The notes below the pieces were generated by a model, which was given only the letters and a program-made list of their open reading frames with translations, made no database searches and was not told the DNA's origin. 64,000 nucleotides of DNA from Paraburkholderia podalyriae. GTDB taxonomy: Bacteria; Pseudomonadota; Gammaproteobacteria; Burkholderiales; Burkholderiaceae. Of this stretch, positions 25,110 through 33,501 are shown piece after piece (the stretch's first letter is position 1; every line of letters starts with the position of its first letter). The stretch is taken from contig NZ_VZQQ01000016.1 of NCBI RefSeq assembly GCF_014397785.1, forward strand, positions 62,001 through 126,000, given 5' to 3'. The position numbers and the translations under genes are program-made.

Positions 25110-28100
25110 TTAGTGACGTTCGACGACCGCAACGCGTTGCCCCGCGCGCACGGGCGAACCCGGCGCCACGTGGATCTCGCCGACGGTTCCGGCGCACGGC
25201 GCGCACACCGAGATCTCCATCTTCATCGACTCGATGACGAGCAGCACGTCGCCTGCGTCGACCGCGTCGCCGGTTTTCATCTTGACTTGCCAGAGGCTGC
25301 CGGCAATCTCGCTGTCCACGGCGACTTCGCCGTTTTTCAGCGGAGCTAACTGAGTGTCTTCGGCGACCGGCGTCTCGATCGTGTCTTCCGAGGTGCCTGC
25401 TTCACGCCATCGCTCGCGCTCCGCCTGGAAGGCCGACTGCTGCCGAGAACGGAACTGCTCGATGCTGACGGATTCGCTGGCGAGGAACGCCTGATAGTCC
25501 GGCATCGAAAGCTCGGACTCTTCAATCCGCAACGGATAACGCCCAAGCGGGAAGTCCGCGCGAATGCGCAACAGTTCGTCGGCCGACACTTCGTAGAAGC
25601 GAATCTGGTCGAAGAAGCGCAGCAAATAATGCTGCCCGGCGAAATCCGCGACTTCGCGGTAGCGATTCCACATCTGCAACGTGCGGCCGACGAATTGATA
25701 GCCGCCTGGTCCTTCCATGCCATATACGCACAGATACGCGCCGCCGATGCCGACCGAGTTCTCCGCGGTCCACGTACGCGCCGGGTTGTATTTCGTCGTG
25801 ACGAGTCGGTGACGAGGATCGAGCGGCGTCGCGACCGGTGCGCCAAGGTACACGTCGCCGAGTCCCATCACGAGATAGCTCGCATCGAAGACGATCTGCC
25901 TAACCGCGTCGATGGAGTCGAGGTCGTTGATGCGGCGAATGAATTCGAGGTTGCTCGGACACCACGGTGCATCCTTGCGCACGGTGGTCATGTATTTCTC
26001 GATCGCGAGCTGGCACGCGGGGTCATCCCACGACAGCGGCAAATGAACGATTCGCGATGGCACACGCAGGTCCTTGTGCAGCAAGACCTCGTCCCACGCC
26101 CGCGCGACGATGTCGAGCAACCTGGCGAGCGGCAATTCTTCCGGCCGGTAGTGGATCTGCAGCGAACGGATGCCCGGCGTGAGATCGATGACGCCATTCA
26201 GATGCATCGCCTCAAGAGACTGCATCAGCGCATGTCCGCGAAACCGCGCAACGAGATCGAGTTCCGCTGGCCCGATTTCGAGCAGCAGATGCGTGTCGCC
26301 CGATACACGCGCGACGAGTCTTTCGCGGTCCGCGCCGGTATCGAGCACGATCGGCGACGTTAGCGAGGTTCTTCTTTCGCTCGGCGCGCTCGGTGCAATG
26401 TCGAGGCTCTCCAGCTCCCGGCGACGCTCGTGCGCAGCCTCACGCGCTTCCTCGACTTCGACCGGAGCGAAACGGATCTTGTCGCCCGCTTTCAGCTGCC
26501 CGATCTGCCAGAGGTCCGCCTCGATGATCGTCACCGGACAGACGAAGCCGCCGAGACTCGGGCCGTCGGGTCCGAGAATCACGGGCATGTCGCCGGTGAA
26601 GTCGACGGCGCCGACCGCGTACGGATTGTCGTGAATGTTCGACGGATGCAGTCCGGCCTCGCCGCCGTCCTCGCGCGCCCACTCGGGTTTCGGTCCGATC
26701 AGGCGCACGCCGGTACGGCTGGAGTTGAAGTGAACCTCCCACTCGGTGTCGAGGAACTGAGCGATATAGCGGGCGCTGAAGTATTCCGGTGCACCGTGCG
26801 GGCCATAGATCACGCGCAGAGTGCGCACGCCGTCGAGCCTCGGCGCGTTGACGAGCGCCGCGCCGGCCTGCGCGTCGTCGAGCGGATAAAGATGGAGCAC
26901 GTCGCCGGCGCGGATCGCGCGGCCGCCATGGCCGCCGAACTGGCCGAGCGTAAAGGTGCTGCGGCTGCCGAGGTAGAGCGCGACGTCGAAGCCGCCGCGC
27001 ACGCATAGATAAACGCGCGCGCCCGCGCCGCGTATCGTGCCGAGCGCGAGCGTCGCACCCGCCGGTACATGAATGCTCGTATTCAGTGGCTGCGAGACAT
27101 CGTCGAGCAGCACAGGAATCTCCGCGCCCGTGATGGCGACCACTGCATCTGTGTTGAAGCGCAGTGTCGGTCCGCTCATCGTGACTTCGAGAGCGGCGGC
27201 ATCGGCCGCATTGCCGAGCAGGCGATTGCCGAGCCGCATCGTCCGGTCATCCATCGGCCCCGACGGCGGGATGCCGACTGCCCAGTAGCCCAGGCGGCCG
27301 GGATAGTCCTGCACCGTCGTCTGCGTGCCGCCGCTGACGACTTCGACCGTACTGGCCCGATACCTGAGCCCTTCGAGACATCGAGTCCACGGTTCGCCCG
27401 ACGCAAACGGCCGGTCGCGCAGAATCTGGCGCAGATAGTCGCGATTCGTCTCGACGCCGTAGAGCCGGGTGTTGCGCAGCGCATCGTCGAGCGCATGGCG
27501 CGCTTCATCGCGAGTCGGCGACCAGGCGATCACTTTCGCGAGCATCGGGTCGAAGTACGGTGGCACTTCGCAACCGGTCTCGATCCATGTATCGATGCGC
27601 AGCGCGCGGCCGTCCGCGTGCGGGAACGCGACATCGGTCAGCAGACCCGGACTCGGTTTGAAGTCACGCCCAGGGTCCTCCGCGTAGAGTCGCGCCTGGA
27701 TCGCGTGTCCGCGCGGCGTTAGACCCGCCGCCAGTTCCTGTAGCGGCGCGAGCGTGCCGGCCGCGAGTTCGATCATCCAGCGCACGAGGTCGACGCCCCA
27801 CACCTGTTCGGTTACGCCGTGCTCGACCTGCAGACGGGTATTGACTTCGAGGAAGTAGAACTGTTCGGCGGCACTGTCGTACACGAACTCGACGGTGCCG
27901 GCGGAGCGATAATCGACGGCCTTCGCGAGCTTGACCGCGGCCTCGCACAACGCGGCCTGAATACCATCCGGCAGGCAGGGCGCGGGGGTTTCCTCGAGCA
28001 CCTTCTGATTGCGCCGCTGCACCGAGCAGTCGCGCACGCCGAGCGCGAGCGCAGCGCCTTTGCCATCGCCGAATACCTGCACTTCCAGATGCCGCGCCCG

Positions 28101-28709
28101 TTCGATGTACTTCTCCAGAAACACGCCGGCATCGCTGAAATTGTTTTCGCCGAGGCGCTTGACCGCGTCGAAATGGGCGCCGAGCTCGTCGGCGTTCCAG
28201 CACACCCGCATGCCGATGCCGCCGCCGCCCGCGGTGCTTTTCAACATCACCGGATAGCCGATGTTCTGCGCGGCCGCGAGCGCCGCCGGCAAGTCCGCGA
28301 GCAGCCCGGTGCCTTCGAGCATCGGCACGCCTTCGTTGGCCGCGATTTCGCGGGCCGTGTGCTTGAGGCCGAACGCGCGAAGCTGCGCAGGTGTCGGTCC
28401 GATGAACGCGATGCCGGCCGCTTCGCAGGCTTCGCCGAACGCCGCGTTCTCCGATAAGAAGCCGTAGCCAGGATGGATCGCCTGCACGCCTTCGCGACGC
28501 GCAATCGCGAGGATTTTGTCCACGTCGAGATATGTCAGCGCGGCTGGACCATCGCCTAGCGCATGTGCTGCGGGCGCTTCGCTGACGTGGCGGCTCGCTC
28601 GGTCGGCTTCCGCATAGATGGCGACGCCGGTGACGTCGAGTTCGCGCAACGTCCTGAGAATGCGGCACGCGATAGCGCCGCGATTAGCGATCAGAATCTT
28701 CTCGAACAT
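25110..28709 (-). CDS. Guanidine carboxylase (annotated in many genomes as urea carboxylase)
   Basis: 1199 residues. Biotin-dependent, ATP-driven carboxylation of guanidine to carboxyguanidine. Domains in order: biotin carboxylase with ATP-grasp (about 1-450; MFEKILIANRGAIACRI, STAGGGGIGMR), the allophanate-hydrolase-subunit-like carboxyltransferase halves (about 470-1090; PSGPMDDRTMRLGN, GPDGPSLGGFVCPVTI), and a C-terminal biotinyl domain with ESMKMEI, biotin on Lys1163. I prefer guanidine to urea because the operon has a guanidine-I riboswitch and both DUF1989 deiminase genes, which urea amidolyase does not need. Known residues that separate the two substrates were not checked by alignment. 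Confidence 0.88.
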   Translation of the reverse strand: MFEKILIANRGAIACRILRTLRELDVTGVAIYAEADRASRHVSEAPAAHALGDGPAALTYLDVDKILAIARREGVQAIHPGYGFLSENAAFGEACEAAGIAFIGPTPAQLRAFGLKHTAREIAANEGVPMLEGTGLLADLPAALAAAQNIGYPVMLKSTAGGGGIGMRVCWNADELGAHFDAVKRLGENNFSDAGVFLEKYIERARHLEVQVFGDGKGAALALGVRDCSVQRRNQKVLEETPAPCLPDGIQAALCEAAVKLAKAVDYRSAGTVEFVYDSAAEQFYFLEVNTRLQVEHGVTEQVWGVDLVRWMIELAAGTLAPLQELAAGLTPRGHAIQARLYAEDPGRDFKPSPGLLTDVAFPHADGRALRIDTWIETGCEVPPYFDPMLAKVIAWSPTRDEARHALDDALRNTRLYGVETNRDYLRQILRDRPFASGEPWTRCLEGLRYRASTVEVVSGGTQTTVQDYPGRLGYWAVGIPPSGPMDDRTMRLGNRLLGNAADAAALEVTMSGPTLRFNTDAVVAITGAEIPVLLDDVSQPLNTSIHVPAGATLALGTIRGAGARVYLCVRGGFDVALYLGSRSTFTLGQFGGHGGRAIRAGDVLHLYPLDDAQAGAALVNAPRLDGVRTLRVIYGPHGAPEYFSARYIAQFLDTEWEVHFNSSRTGVRLIGPKPEWAREDGGEAGLHPSNIHDNPYAVGAVDFTGDMPVILGPDGPSLGGFVCPVTIIEADLWQIGQLKAGDKIRFAPVEVEEAREAAHERRRELESLDIAPSAPSERRTSLTSPIVLDTGADRERLVARVSGDTHLLLEIGPAELDLVARFRGHALMQSLEAMHLNGVIDLTPGIRSLQIHYRPEELPLARLLDIVARAWDEVLLHKDLRVPSRIVHLPLSWDDPACQLAIEKYMTTVRKDAPWCPSNLEFIRRINDLDSIDAVRQIVFDASYLVMGLGDVYLGAPVATPLDPRHRLVTTKYNPARTWTAENSVGIGGAYLCVYGMEGPGGYQFVGRTLQMWNRYREVADFAGQHYLLRFFDQIRFYEVSADELLRIRADFPLGRYPLRIEESELSMPDYQAFLASESVSIEQFRSRQQSAFQAERERWREAGTSEDTIETPVAEDTQLAPLKNGEVAVDSEIAGSLWQVKMKTGDAVDAGDVLLVIESMKMEISVCAPCAGTVGEIHVAPGSPVRAGQRVAVVERH

Positions 28710-28757
28710 GGAAGGTGTGTTGATTCGGAGGCGGGCCGTCCCGCCGTGGGAATGGCC

Positions 28758-28777
28758 GGCCGTGGTCGTCCACGGCC
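28758..28777 (-). other. Hairpin between the 34-codon frame and the carboxylase gene
   Basis: GGCCGTGG (28758-28765), loop TCGT, CCACGGCC (28770-28777). It is a perfect 8-bp stem without a T run, so a processing or stability hairpin is likelier than a terminator, since the operon continues. Confidence 0.6.
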
Positions 28778-28786
28778 GAAGTCGCG

Positions 28787-28891
28787 TCAGCGATCTGTCT
28801 GGGTCAGTTCTTCGCGCGTACTGGTGAAGTAGCGTCCCGAGCGAACCAGCATGATGAGAAACAACCAGTGGCGGATGCGCTTCAGTTCCAT
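28787..28891 (-). CDS. Candidate 34-residue small protein overlapping the deiminase gene
   Basis: The frame starts at the ATG at 28891, inside the last codons of the upstream DUF1989 gene, and overlaps it by ten bases. GGAG lies eight bases before the ATG. The product begins MELKRIRHWLFLIMLVRS: a basic start followed by a short hydrophobic stretch, then a polar tail with STREEL. This could be a small membrane-associated protein or a coupling peptide. It fills part of the only long gap (172 bp) in the deiminase-carboxylase part of the operon. No family is recognised. Conservation in related operons is the decisive test. Confidence 0.5.
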   Translation of the reverse strand: MELKRIRHWLFLIMLVRSGRYFTSTREELTQTDR

Positions 28892-29523
28892 ATCAGCAGC
28901 TCCGCGGGCGTCGGGTTGTAGGCGTTGCACGGATTGTTCAGCTGCGGGCAGTTGGAGATCAGCACGATGACGTCCATCTCGGCGCGCAGTTCGACGTACT
29001 TGCCCGGCGCGGAAATGCCGTCTTCGAAGGTGAGCCCACCTTCGGCCGTCACCGGCACGTTCATGAAGAAGTTGACGTTCGCGCCGATGTCCTGCTTCGA
29101 CAGGCGGCCGTCATGAGCGCAGGCACGCAGGAAGTTGTCTCGGCAGCTGTGCATGTAGCGCTTCTCCAGTGCGTAGCGCACCGTGTTGCTTTCCTGCGCG
29201 CACGCGCCGCCGAGCGTATCGTGGCGGCCGCACGTGTCGGCCACGATCGTCAGCATCGGATTGCCGAGGTTCGAGTACAGCACGGAGCTCGACGTCAGGT
29301 ACAGGCTCTTTTGCCGGCGCAACGTGCGTTGCGGGTCGAAGCGCTCGCGCGGATCGGCGAGGCTGTAGAACAACGTGTCGACCGCCTGGTTGCCTTCGAG
29401 ATCGACGATGCGCAGTGTTTGCCCGGCCTTTACCTCGTGAAGCCACGGCTCGCCCGCGGCGAGTGTCTCGCGATAGACCGCGGTTTCCGGACGTTTGTCG
29501 CTGACGATAAGCGTGCTGGTCAT
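28882..29523 (-). CDS. DUF1989 urea-carboxylase-associated protein 1; carboxyguanidine deiminase subunit
   Basis: 213 residues, DUF1989 family, starting MTSTLIVSDKRPETAVYRETL. Conserved features include NQAVDTLFYSLADPRERFD, TIVADTCGRHDTLGGACAQESNTVRY and a later NVNFFMNVPVTAEGGLTFEDG. Cys and His residues in DTCGRHD and the CSREDN-like SCRDNF are candidate metal ligands. With its paralogue next to it, the protein should form the two-subunit deiminase that turns carboxyguanidine into allophanate and ammonia. The gene follows the second subunit gene by 16 bp. Confidence 0.87.
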   Translation of the reverse strand: MTSTLIVSDKRPETAVYRETLAAGEPWLHEVKAGQTLRIVDLEGNQAVDTLFYSLADPRERFDPQRTLRRQKSLYLTSSSVLYSNLGNPMLTIVADTCGRHDTLGGACAQESNTVRYALEKRYMHSCRDNFLRACAHDGRLSKQDIGANVNFFMNVPVTAEGGLTFEDGISAPGKYVELRAEMDVIVLISNCPQLNNPCNAYNPTPAELLIWN

Positions 29524-29539
29524 AAGCGTGGGCCTTCGC

Positions 29540-30244
29540 TCAAAGAAAGAAGCGTTCTGTGTTGATGAAACCGCGTGCGTTCTCTTCGCATGCGGTGCGG
29601 CAAACTTCGGCGACCTCGGGCCGCGCGTCGCTCAACTCGAGCTTGACGGGCCGGGGCGCGTATTCGGGGTTCGGGTCGAGCGGGTGCTGGATCGCGGTGA
29701 GCACGACGAGCGTGTTCATCGGCGCGTAGAGCTCGACGTAGTCGTTGGCCTGCGAGTTGCCCCGAACAAAGTTGAGCGATCCGTCGTCGCTGACATCGAC
29801 ACGGCTGAACAGATTCAGCGTCATCAGCAGGTCGGTGATGCCGAGCCCCCACTTGCCCATTTCGACGAGCAGGTTGTCCGTGCCGTTGCGATAGAACGCG
29901 TTGCGCAGTTCCTGGTAGCGGCCCGCGCCGTATCGTTCGCGAACCTCGTCGGCGTTCGACACACCGCCGATGCTGTCGTGCCAGCCGCAGGTATCCGCGA
30001 CGATCGCGGCAAGCACGCGGCCCATGTCGGAGTACAGGCAGTGACCCGCGGTGAGCCTGGCCGTGTGCTGGCACTTCAACGAATCCGGCAGATTGAGACG
30101 CTCGCCTTTCTCCGTCGCGTTGACCATCATCACGCTGACGTTCGCGCCGCCGCGCAGGTCGGTAATGCGCAGTGATCGACCGCGCTTGACGATCAGCGAC
30201 GTATGACCGCCGCCCGGGACGGTTTCTTCAAGCAGTAATGTCAT
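29540..30244 (-). CDS. DUF1989 urea-carboxylase-associated protein 2; carboxyguanidine deiminase subunit
   Basis: 234 residues from the ATG at 30244 (MTLLLEETVPGGGHTS). A DUF1989 protein paralogous to the next gene: RSLRITDLRGGANVSVMMVNATEKGERLN, ADTCGWHDSIGG and LNLFSRVDVSDDG align by position with the partner. It is predicted to form the heteromeric carboxyguanidine deiminase. AAGGAA lies 12 bases before the ATG. The longer open frame (to 30382) overlaps the ABC ATPase gene and is not used. It follows the ATPase stop by 13 bp, so transport and breakdown genes are one transcript. Confidence 0.86.
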   Translation of the reverse strand: MTLLLEETVPGGGHTSLIVKRGRSLRITDLRGGANVSVMMVNATEKGERLNLPDSLKCQHTARLTAGHCLYSDMGRVLAAIVADTCGWHDSIGGVSNADEVRERYGAGRYQELRNAFYRNGTDNLLVEMGKWGLGITDLLMTLNLFSRVDVSDDGSLNFVRGNSQANDYVELYAPMNTLVVLTAIQHPLDPNPEYAPRPVKLELSDARPEVAEVCRTACEENARGFINTERFFL

Positions 30245-30257
30245 AACCTGAGTTCCT

Positions 30258-31049
30258 TCAGTCGGAGACCAGCTCGAAATGCGATGCGCCTCGCACGGCC
30301 GCCTCAGCGATATGCACGGCGGACACGGAATCGCGGCTGCGGTCGAGCGGAATGTTGTAGGTGATGCGCGCGCCATAGGCACCCGGCGCTTGCGGGTCGA
30401 CGCGCACCTTGTCGAAAACCAGCACGCGGCTTCCCAACGTGAAGCCTTCTTTCAGGTCATGCGTGACCATGAAGATCGTGAGCTTCGATTCGTGCCACAG
30501 GTCGGAGAGCAGCTCGTGCATGTCCTTGCGAATGCCGGGGTCGAGCGCGCCGAACGGTTCGTCGAGCAGCAGCACGCGAGGCTTCATCATCAGCGCCTGC
30601 GCGATCGCGAGGCGTTGCTGCATGCCGCCCGACAACTGCTGCGGAAACTTGTTCAACGCAGCGCCCAACCCGACCCGTTCGAGCATGGCCGCTGCCTCGT
30701 CTTGCGCCACGCGCCGACGGGCACCGAATAGCCGGCCGGTGACCTTCGCTCGTGGAAGCTCGAGCCCCAACATCACGTTGCGCAGCACGCTCAGATGGTC
30801 GAACACGGAGTAGCGTTGAAACACGACGCCGCGATGTCTGTCCGGTTCGGCGGGCAGCGGCTTGCCGTCCAGCAGGATCTCGCCGCGCGTCACGCGTTCC
30901 TGGCCTAGCAGCAGCCGCAGAAACGTCGACTTGCCGCAGCCCGATGCGCCGACCATCGAACAGAACTCACCTTCCTTGACGGTCAGATTCAAACGCTCGA
31001 GCACGACCTGGTCGCCGTACTCTTTCCAGACGTTGCGGACTTCGATCAT
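30258..31049 (-). CDS. ABC transporter ATP-binding protein (guanidine uptake)
   Basis: 263 residues from the ATG at 31049. Walker A GASGCGKST (34-42), Q loop FQRYSVFDHLSVLRN, signature LSGGMQQRLAIAQ, Walker B VLLLDEPFGALD and the His switch MVTHDLKEG are all intact. It belongs to the nitrate/sulfonate/taurine-type importer ATPases. The start overlaps the permease stop by four bases (ATGA), so both are translated in coupling. The C-terminal stretch after the ATPase core (residues 220-263) is longer than in many family members. Substrate is inferred from the riboswitch and the downstream enzymes. Confidence 0.9.
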   Translation of the reverse strand: MIEVRNVWKEYGDQVVLERLNLTVKEGEFCSMVGASGCGKSTFLRLLLGQERVTRGEILLDGKPLPAEPDRHRGVVFQRYSVFDHLSVLRNVMLGLELPRAKVTGRLFGARRRVAQDEAAAMLERVGLGAALNKFPQQLSGGMQQRLAIAQALMMKPRVLLLDEPFGALDPGIRKDMHELLSDLWHESKLTIFMVTHDLKEGFTLGSRVLVFDKVRVDPQAPGAYGARITYNIPLDRSRDSVSAVHIAEAAVRGASHFELVSD

Positions 31050-31858
31050 CGTGCGCCTCCGTACCAGGGGAAGCACCACTGCGTGATCCGGTGTAGCAGT
31101 TGGTCGGTGAGCCATGCGAGCAGCGTGATCCACGCGACGTACGGCAGGATCAGATCCATCGACAGATAGCGGCGCACGAGGAAGATGCGATAGCCGAGGC
31201 CGTCGGTCGACGCGATCGCTTCGGCGGCGATCAGAAAGAGCCAGGCCGCGCCGAGAGACAGACGCGTCGCCACCAGCAGACGCGGCAGCAGTTGCGGCAG
31301 GACCAGACGCAGAATCAGGGTCCAACTGGTGGCACCGAGCGTCTGGGCCTTGACCCACAGCTCGACCGGAATCTCGCGGGCGCGGGCATGCAGATCGCGA
31401 ATGATCACCGGCGTGATGCCGACGACGATCAGCACGACCTTCGACAACTCATCGAGCCCGAACACGATGAACAGGATCGGCAGCACCGCCAGCGGCGGCA
31501 CCATCGAGATCACGGTGATGAACGGGGAGAGCGTCGCGCTGACGAGCGGCAACGAACCGGTCGTGATCGCGGCTACCAGTGCGATCACGGCACTGACGAC
31601 GAGGCCGATGCCGAGCCGCCGCAAGCTCGACAGCGTGTCGGTCCACAACAGATACTCGCCGGTGCGCTTGTCCTCGGTGAACGCGGCCAACTTCACCGCG
31701 TCGCTCATTTGCGCCGCGCTCGGCAGCAGCTTGTCATCGGGATTGAGCGAGAGCCGCATCGAGGACCCGGTGAAGTAGACCGCGAACAGCACGACGAACG
31801 GCAGCAGGAGCAGCATCAAGCCGCCGATCCGGCTCGGATGTCGATTGATGAGTCGCAT
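31046..31858 (-). CDS. ABC transporter permease (guanidine uptake)
   Basis: 270 residues with six predicted membrane helices. A BPD_transp_1 permease with the cytoplasmic coupling loop AQTLGATSWTLILRLVLPQLLPRLLVATRLSLGAAW, which carries the EAA-like signature. It also has a large periplasmic segment near the N terminus (TGSSMRLSLNPDDKLLPSAAQMSDAV). It should form the homodimeric channel of the importer. The ATPase gene overlaps its 3' end; the binding-protein gene lies 75 bp upstream. Confidence 0.9.
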   Translation of the reverse strand: MRLINRHPSRIGGLMLLLLPFVVLFAVYFTGSSMRLSLNPDDKLLPSAAQMSDAVKLAAFTEDKRTGEYLLWTDTLSSLRRLGIGLVVSAVIALVAAITTGSLPLVSATLSPFITVISMVPPLAVLPILFIVFGLDELSKVVLIVVGITPVIIRDLHARAREIPVELWVKAQTLGATSWTLILRLVLPQLLPRLLVATRLSLGAAWLFLIAAEAIASTDGLGYRIFLVRRYLSMDLILPYVAWITLLAWLTDQLLHRITQWCFPWYGGAR

Positions 31859-31933
31859 GGTGAGCGCCTGGTTGGAAAGCTGGGATGCGAGCCCGCGATA
31901 GCGAGCCCGCGGCGAGTGCCTGGAAGGTCCGTC

Positions 31934-33004
31934 TCAGAGCTTGCCCGCGGCCGCCATCGCGACGTAGGTCGGATCGAAGCGCAGCTTGACGTTGCTCCTG
32001 TTGCCGACCACGATGCCCTTGTCGAACGCCATGCCGACCGCGTCTGCGCTTTTCGCGTCCTGGCCGAGCAGGCCGTGATCGAAAGAGAACTTCGCGACGC
32101 GCGTCATGATCTTCGACATGTCGGCGCTCGTGACGAAGTCGAGCGCGGCTTGCGGCGAATAGAAGAGGGCGGTCGTCGACAGTTGGCCCTTGAAGTTGGC
32201 GAGGTCGGTGCCCGAGGCCTTCGCCATTGCAGTCAGCGCGGACGTGCTGGCCGCGGAGTCGGTGTGCATCAGCGCGACCATTTCGAACCATGCGCCGGTC
32301 AGCGCTTTGCCGAGGGCGGGGTTCTCGTGCAACGTTTTCGTGTTGACGACCATCATGTCCATGATTTCGCCGGGAATCTTGCTGGAGTCGAACACTTCGC
32401 TGACGTTCGGCTGCGACTTCAGGTCGGCGAGCATCGGATTCCAGGTGACGGCGTTGTGAACCGTGGGGGTCGCGAATGCGCCGGAGATGTCGGCATCCGA
32501 GGTGTTCACGACCTTGAGGTCGCGCTCGCTCATATGCGCGCTTTCGAGCGCGCGTGCGAGCAGGTAATGGGAGACGGAGAACTGCACGAGATTGACCTGC
32601 TGTCCTTTCAGGTCGGCGATCTGCTTGCCCTTGCCCTTTATCAGCACGCCGTCGTTGCCGTTCGAATAGTCGCTGACGATCAGGGCCGTCGAATCCACGC
32701 CGCCAGAGGCGGGAATCGTGAGCGCATCCATGTTGGTCATCGCGCAGCCATCGAACTTGCCGGCCGTGTACTGATTGATGGACTCGACATAGTCGTTCAG
32801 CTGCACGACATCGACGTTGATGCCGTATTTCTTGGCCCATTTAGACACGATGCCCTGGGTTTTCGCCTCACCCCACGGCATCCAGCCGGCGTAGATGGTC
32901 CAGCAGACCTTGAAGTCGTTGCGGCCCGCGGCGAACGTGGGGCTCGAGGCGAAGGTGGCGAGGGAGACGGCGGCGATGCCAAGACAGCGAGCGAGCTTGA
33001 ACAT
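31934..33004 (-). CDS. Periplasmic substrate-binding protein of the guanidine ABC importer
   Basis: 356 residues from the ATG at 33004 (MFKLARCLGIAAVSLATF), which gives a clean signal peptide ending PTFA. The mature part is of the NitT/TauT (NMT1-like) type: VCWTIYAGWMPWGEAKTQGIVSKWAKKYGI and QYTAGKFDGCAMTNMDAL. These proteins are often named urea-carboxylase-related binding proteins. GAGGT precedes this ATG. A second in-frame ATG at 33055 has GGGAGAG in front of it, at the 3' end of the riboswitch, and would add 17 residues. It is the first gene of the riboswitch operon. Confidence 0.9.
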   Translation of the reverse strand: MFKLARCLGIAAVSLATFASSPTFAAGRNDFKVCWTIYAGWMPWGEAKTQGIVSKWAKKYGINVDVVQLNDYVESINQYTAGKFDGCAMTNMDALTIPASGGVDSTALIVSDYSNGNDGVLIKGKGKQIADLKGQQVNLVQFSVSHYLLARALESAHMSERDLKVVNTSDADISGAFATPTVHNAVTWNPMLADLKSQPNVSEVFDSSKIPGEIMDMMVVNTKTLHENPALGKALTGAWFEMVALMHTDSAASTSALTAMAKASGTDLANFKGQLSTTALFYSPQAALDFVTSADMSKIMTRVAKFSFDHGLLGQDAKSADAVGMAFDKGIVVGNRSNVKLRFDPTYVAMAAAGKL

Positions 33005-33060
33005 GGGTTGACCTCGGAGGGGACGGTTAGCGACGGCAGGGAGCAGCGCAAACATCGCGT

Positions 33061-33156
33061 TCTCTCCCGGGCTTTTATCCCGCCGTGTAACCTCGCCTGA
33101 GGTCGACAGCTCTCGGACCAGCACCTGCGTGAAGCAGGCCGGAACCCTAGCCGTCC
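33061..33156 (-). promoter_or_regulatory. Guanidine-I (ykkC) riboswitch
   Basis: On the minus strand the conserved blocks of the ykkC class appear in order and with normal spacing: GGACGGCTAGGGTTCCG, a CCTGC/GCAGG hairpin, CTGGTCCGAGAGCTGTC, then ACACGGCGGGATAAAAGC and CCCGGGAGA. The aptamer binds guanidinium and switches on downstream genes. It sits directly before the importer gene. I see no U-rich terminator in the 56 bases to the start codon. Control of translation through the GGGAGA block or Rho-dependent termination is therefore likelier than intrinsic termination. Confidence 0.93.
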
Positions 33157-33213
33157 ATTTCCAGATTGTTTGTCGAACCGGAGGTTGCGCCGGCTCCTTG
33201 CGCGCTCTTTAAA

Positions 33214-33228
33214 GCGGGAAGTGTGCCA
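33214..33228 (-). promoter_or_regulatory. Possible sigma-54 promoter of the guanidine operon
   Basis: On the minus strand TGGCAC-ACTTCC-CGC places the GG and GC pairs ten bases apart, as RpoN promoters require. The -24 element is perfect; the -12 element is CCGC where TTGC is the consensus. Transcription would start about 50 bases before the aptamer. This suits a nitrogen-scavenging operon but remains a prediction. Confidence 0.4.
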
Positions 33229-33295
33229 GCCCGGATCTCTTGGGCTGGTCGTGGCTTTGTGTGGCGAAAGGGAAGTTTTGCCCTAGGGTGGGGAA

Positions 33296-33326
33296 GGTGT
33301 GCACTGATGTATGTCAGGGTGTGCAC
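33296..33326. repeat. Pair of direct repeats in the divergent promoter region
   Basis: GGTGTGCAC occurs at 33296-33304 and 33318-33326, 22 bp apart (two helical turns), each followed by T and a GAT within a few bases. The spacing suits cooperative binding on one DNA face, for instance by the LysR protein or by an enhancer-binding protein. Confidence 0.45.
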
Positions 33327-33501
33327 TTGATTCGGGCGGAGGGGAATTGAACGTCGCCGAGTTTCTGCGGGACAAAAGGCATCCTGGGCTGCAGCGAACC
33401 GCATGGTTCGAACGATATCGCGTGAGATTCGTCCTTCAGTTGCTGCTGGGCTGCGATCCTCGGGCTATCCTGTTGCTCTACTGGATAGCTCGCCGCACGC
33501 C

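Noticed and set aside
25110..28709. Urea carboxylase / urea amidolyase reading of the carboxylase gene
   Set aside because: The guanidine-I riboswitch and the two DUF1989 deiminase genes fit guanidine; urea amidolyase needs neither.
31100..33100. 666-codon open frame antisense to the guanidine importer genes
   Set aside because: Runs across two genes and into the riboswitch leader, and has no recognisable domain.
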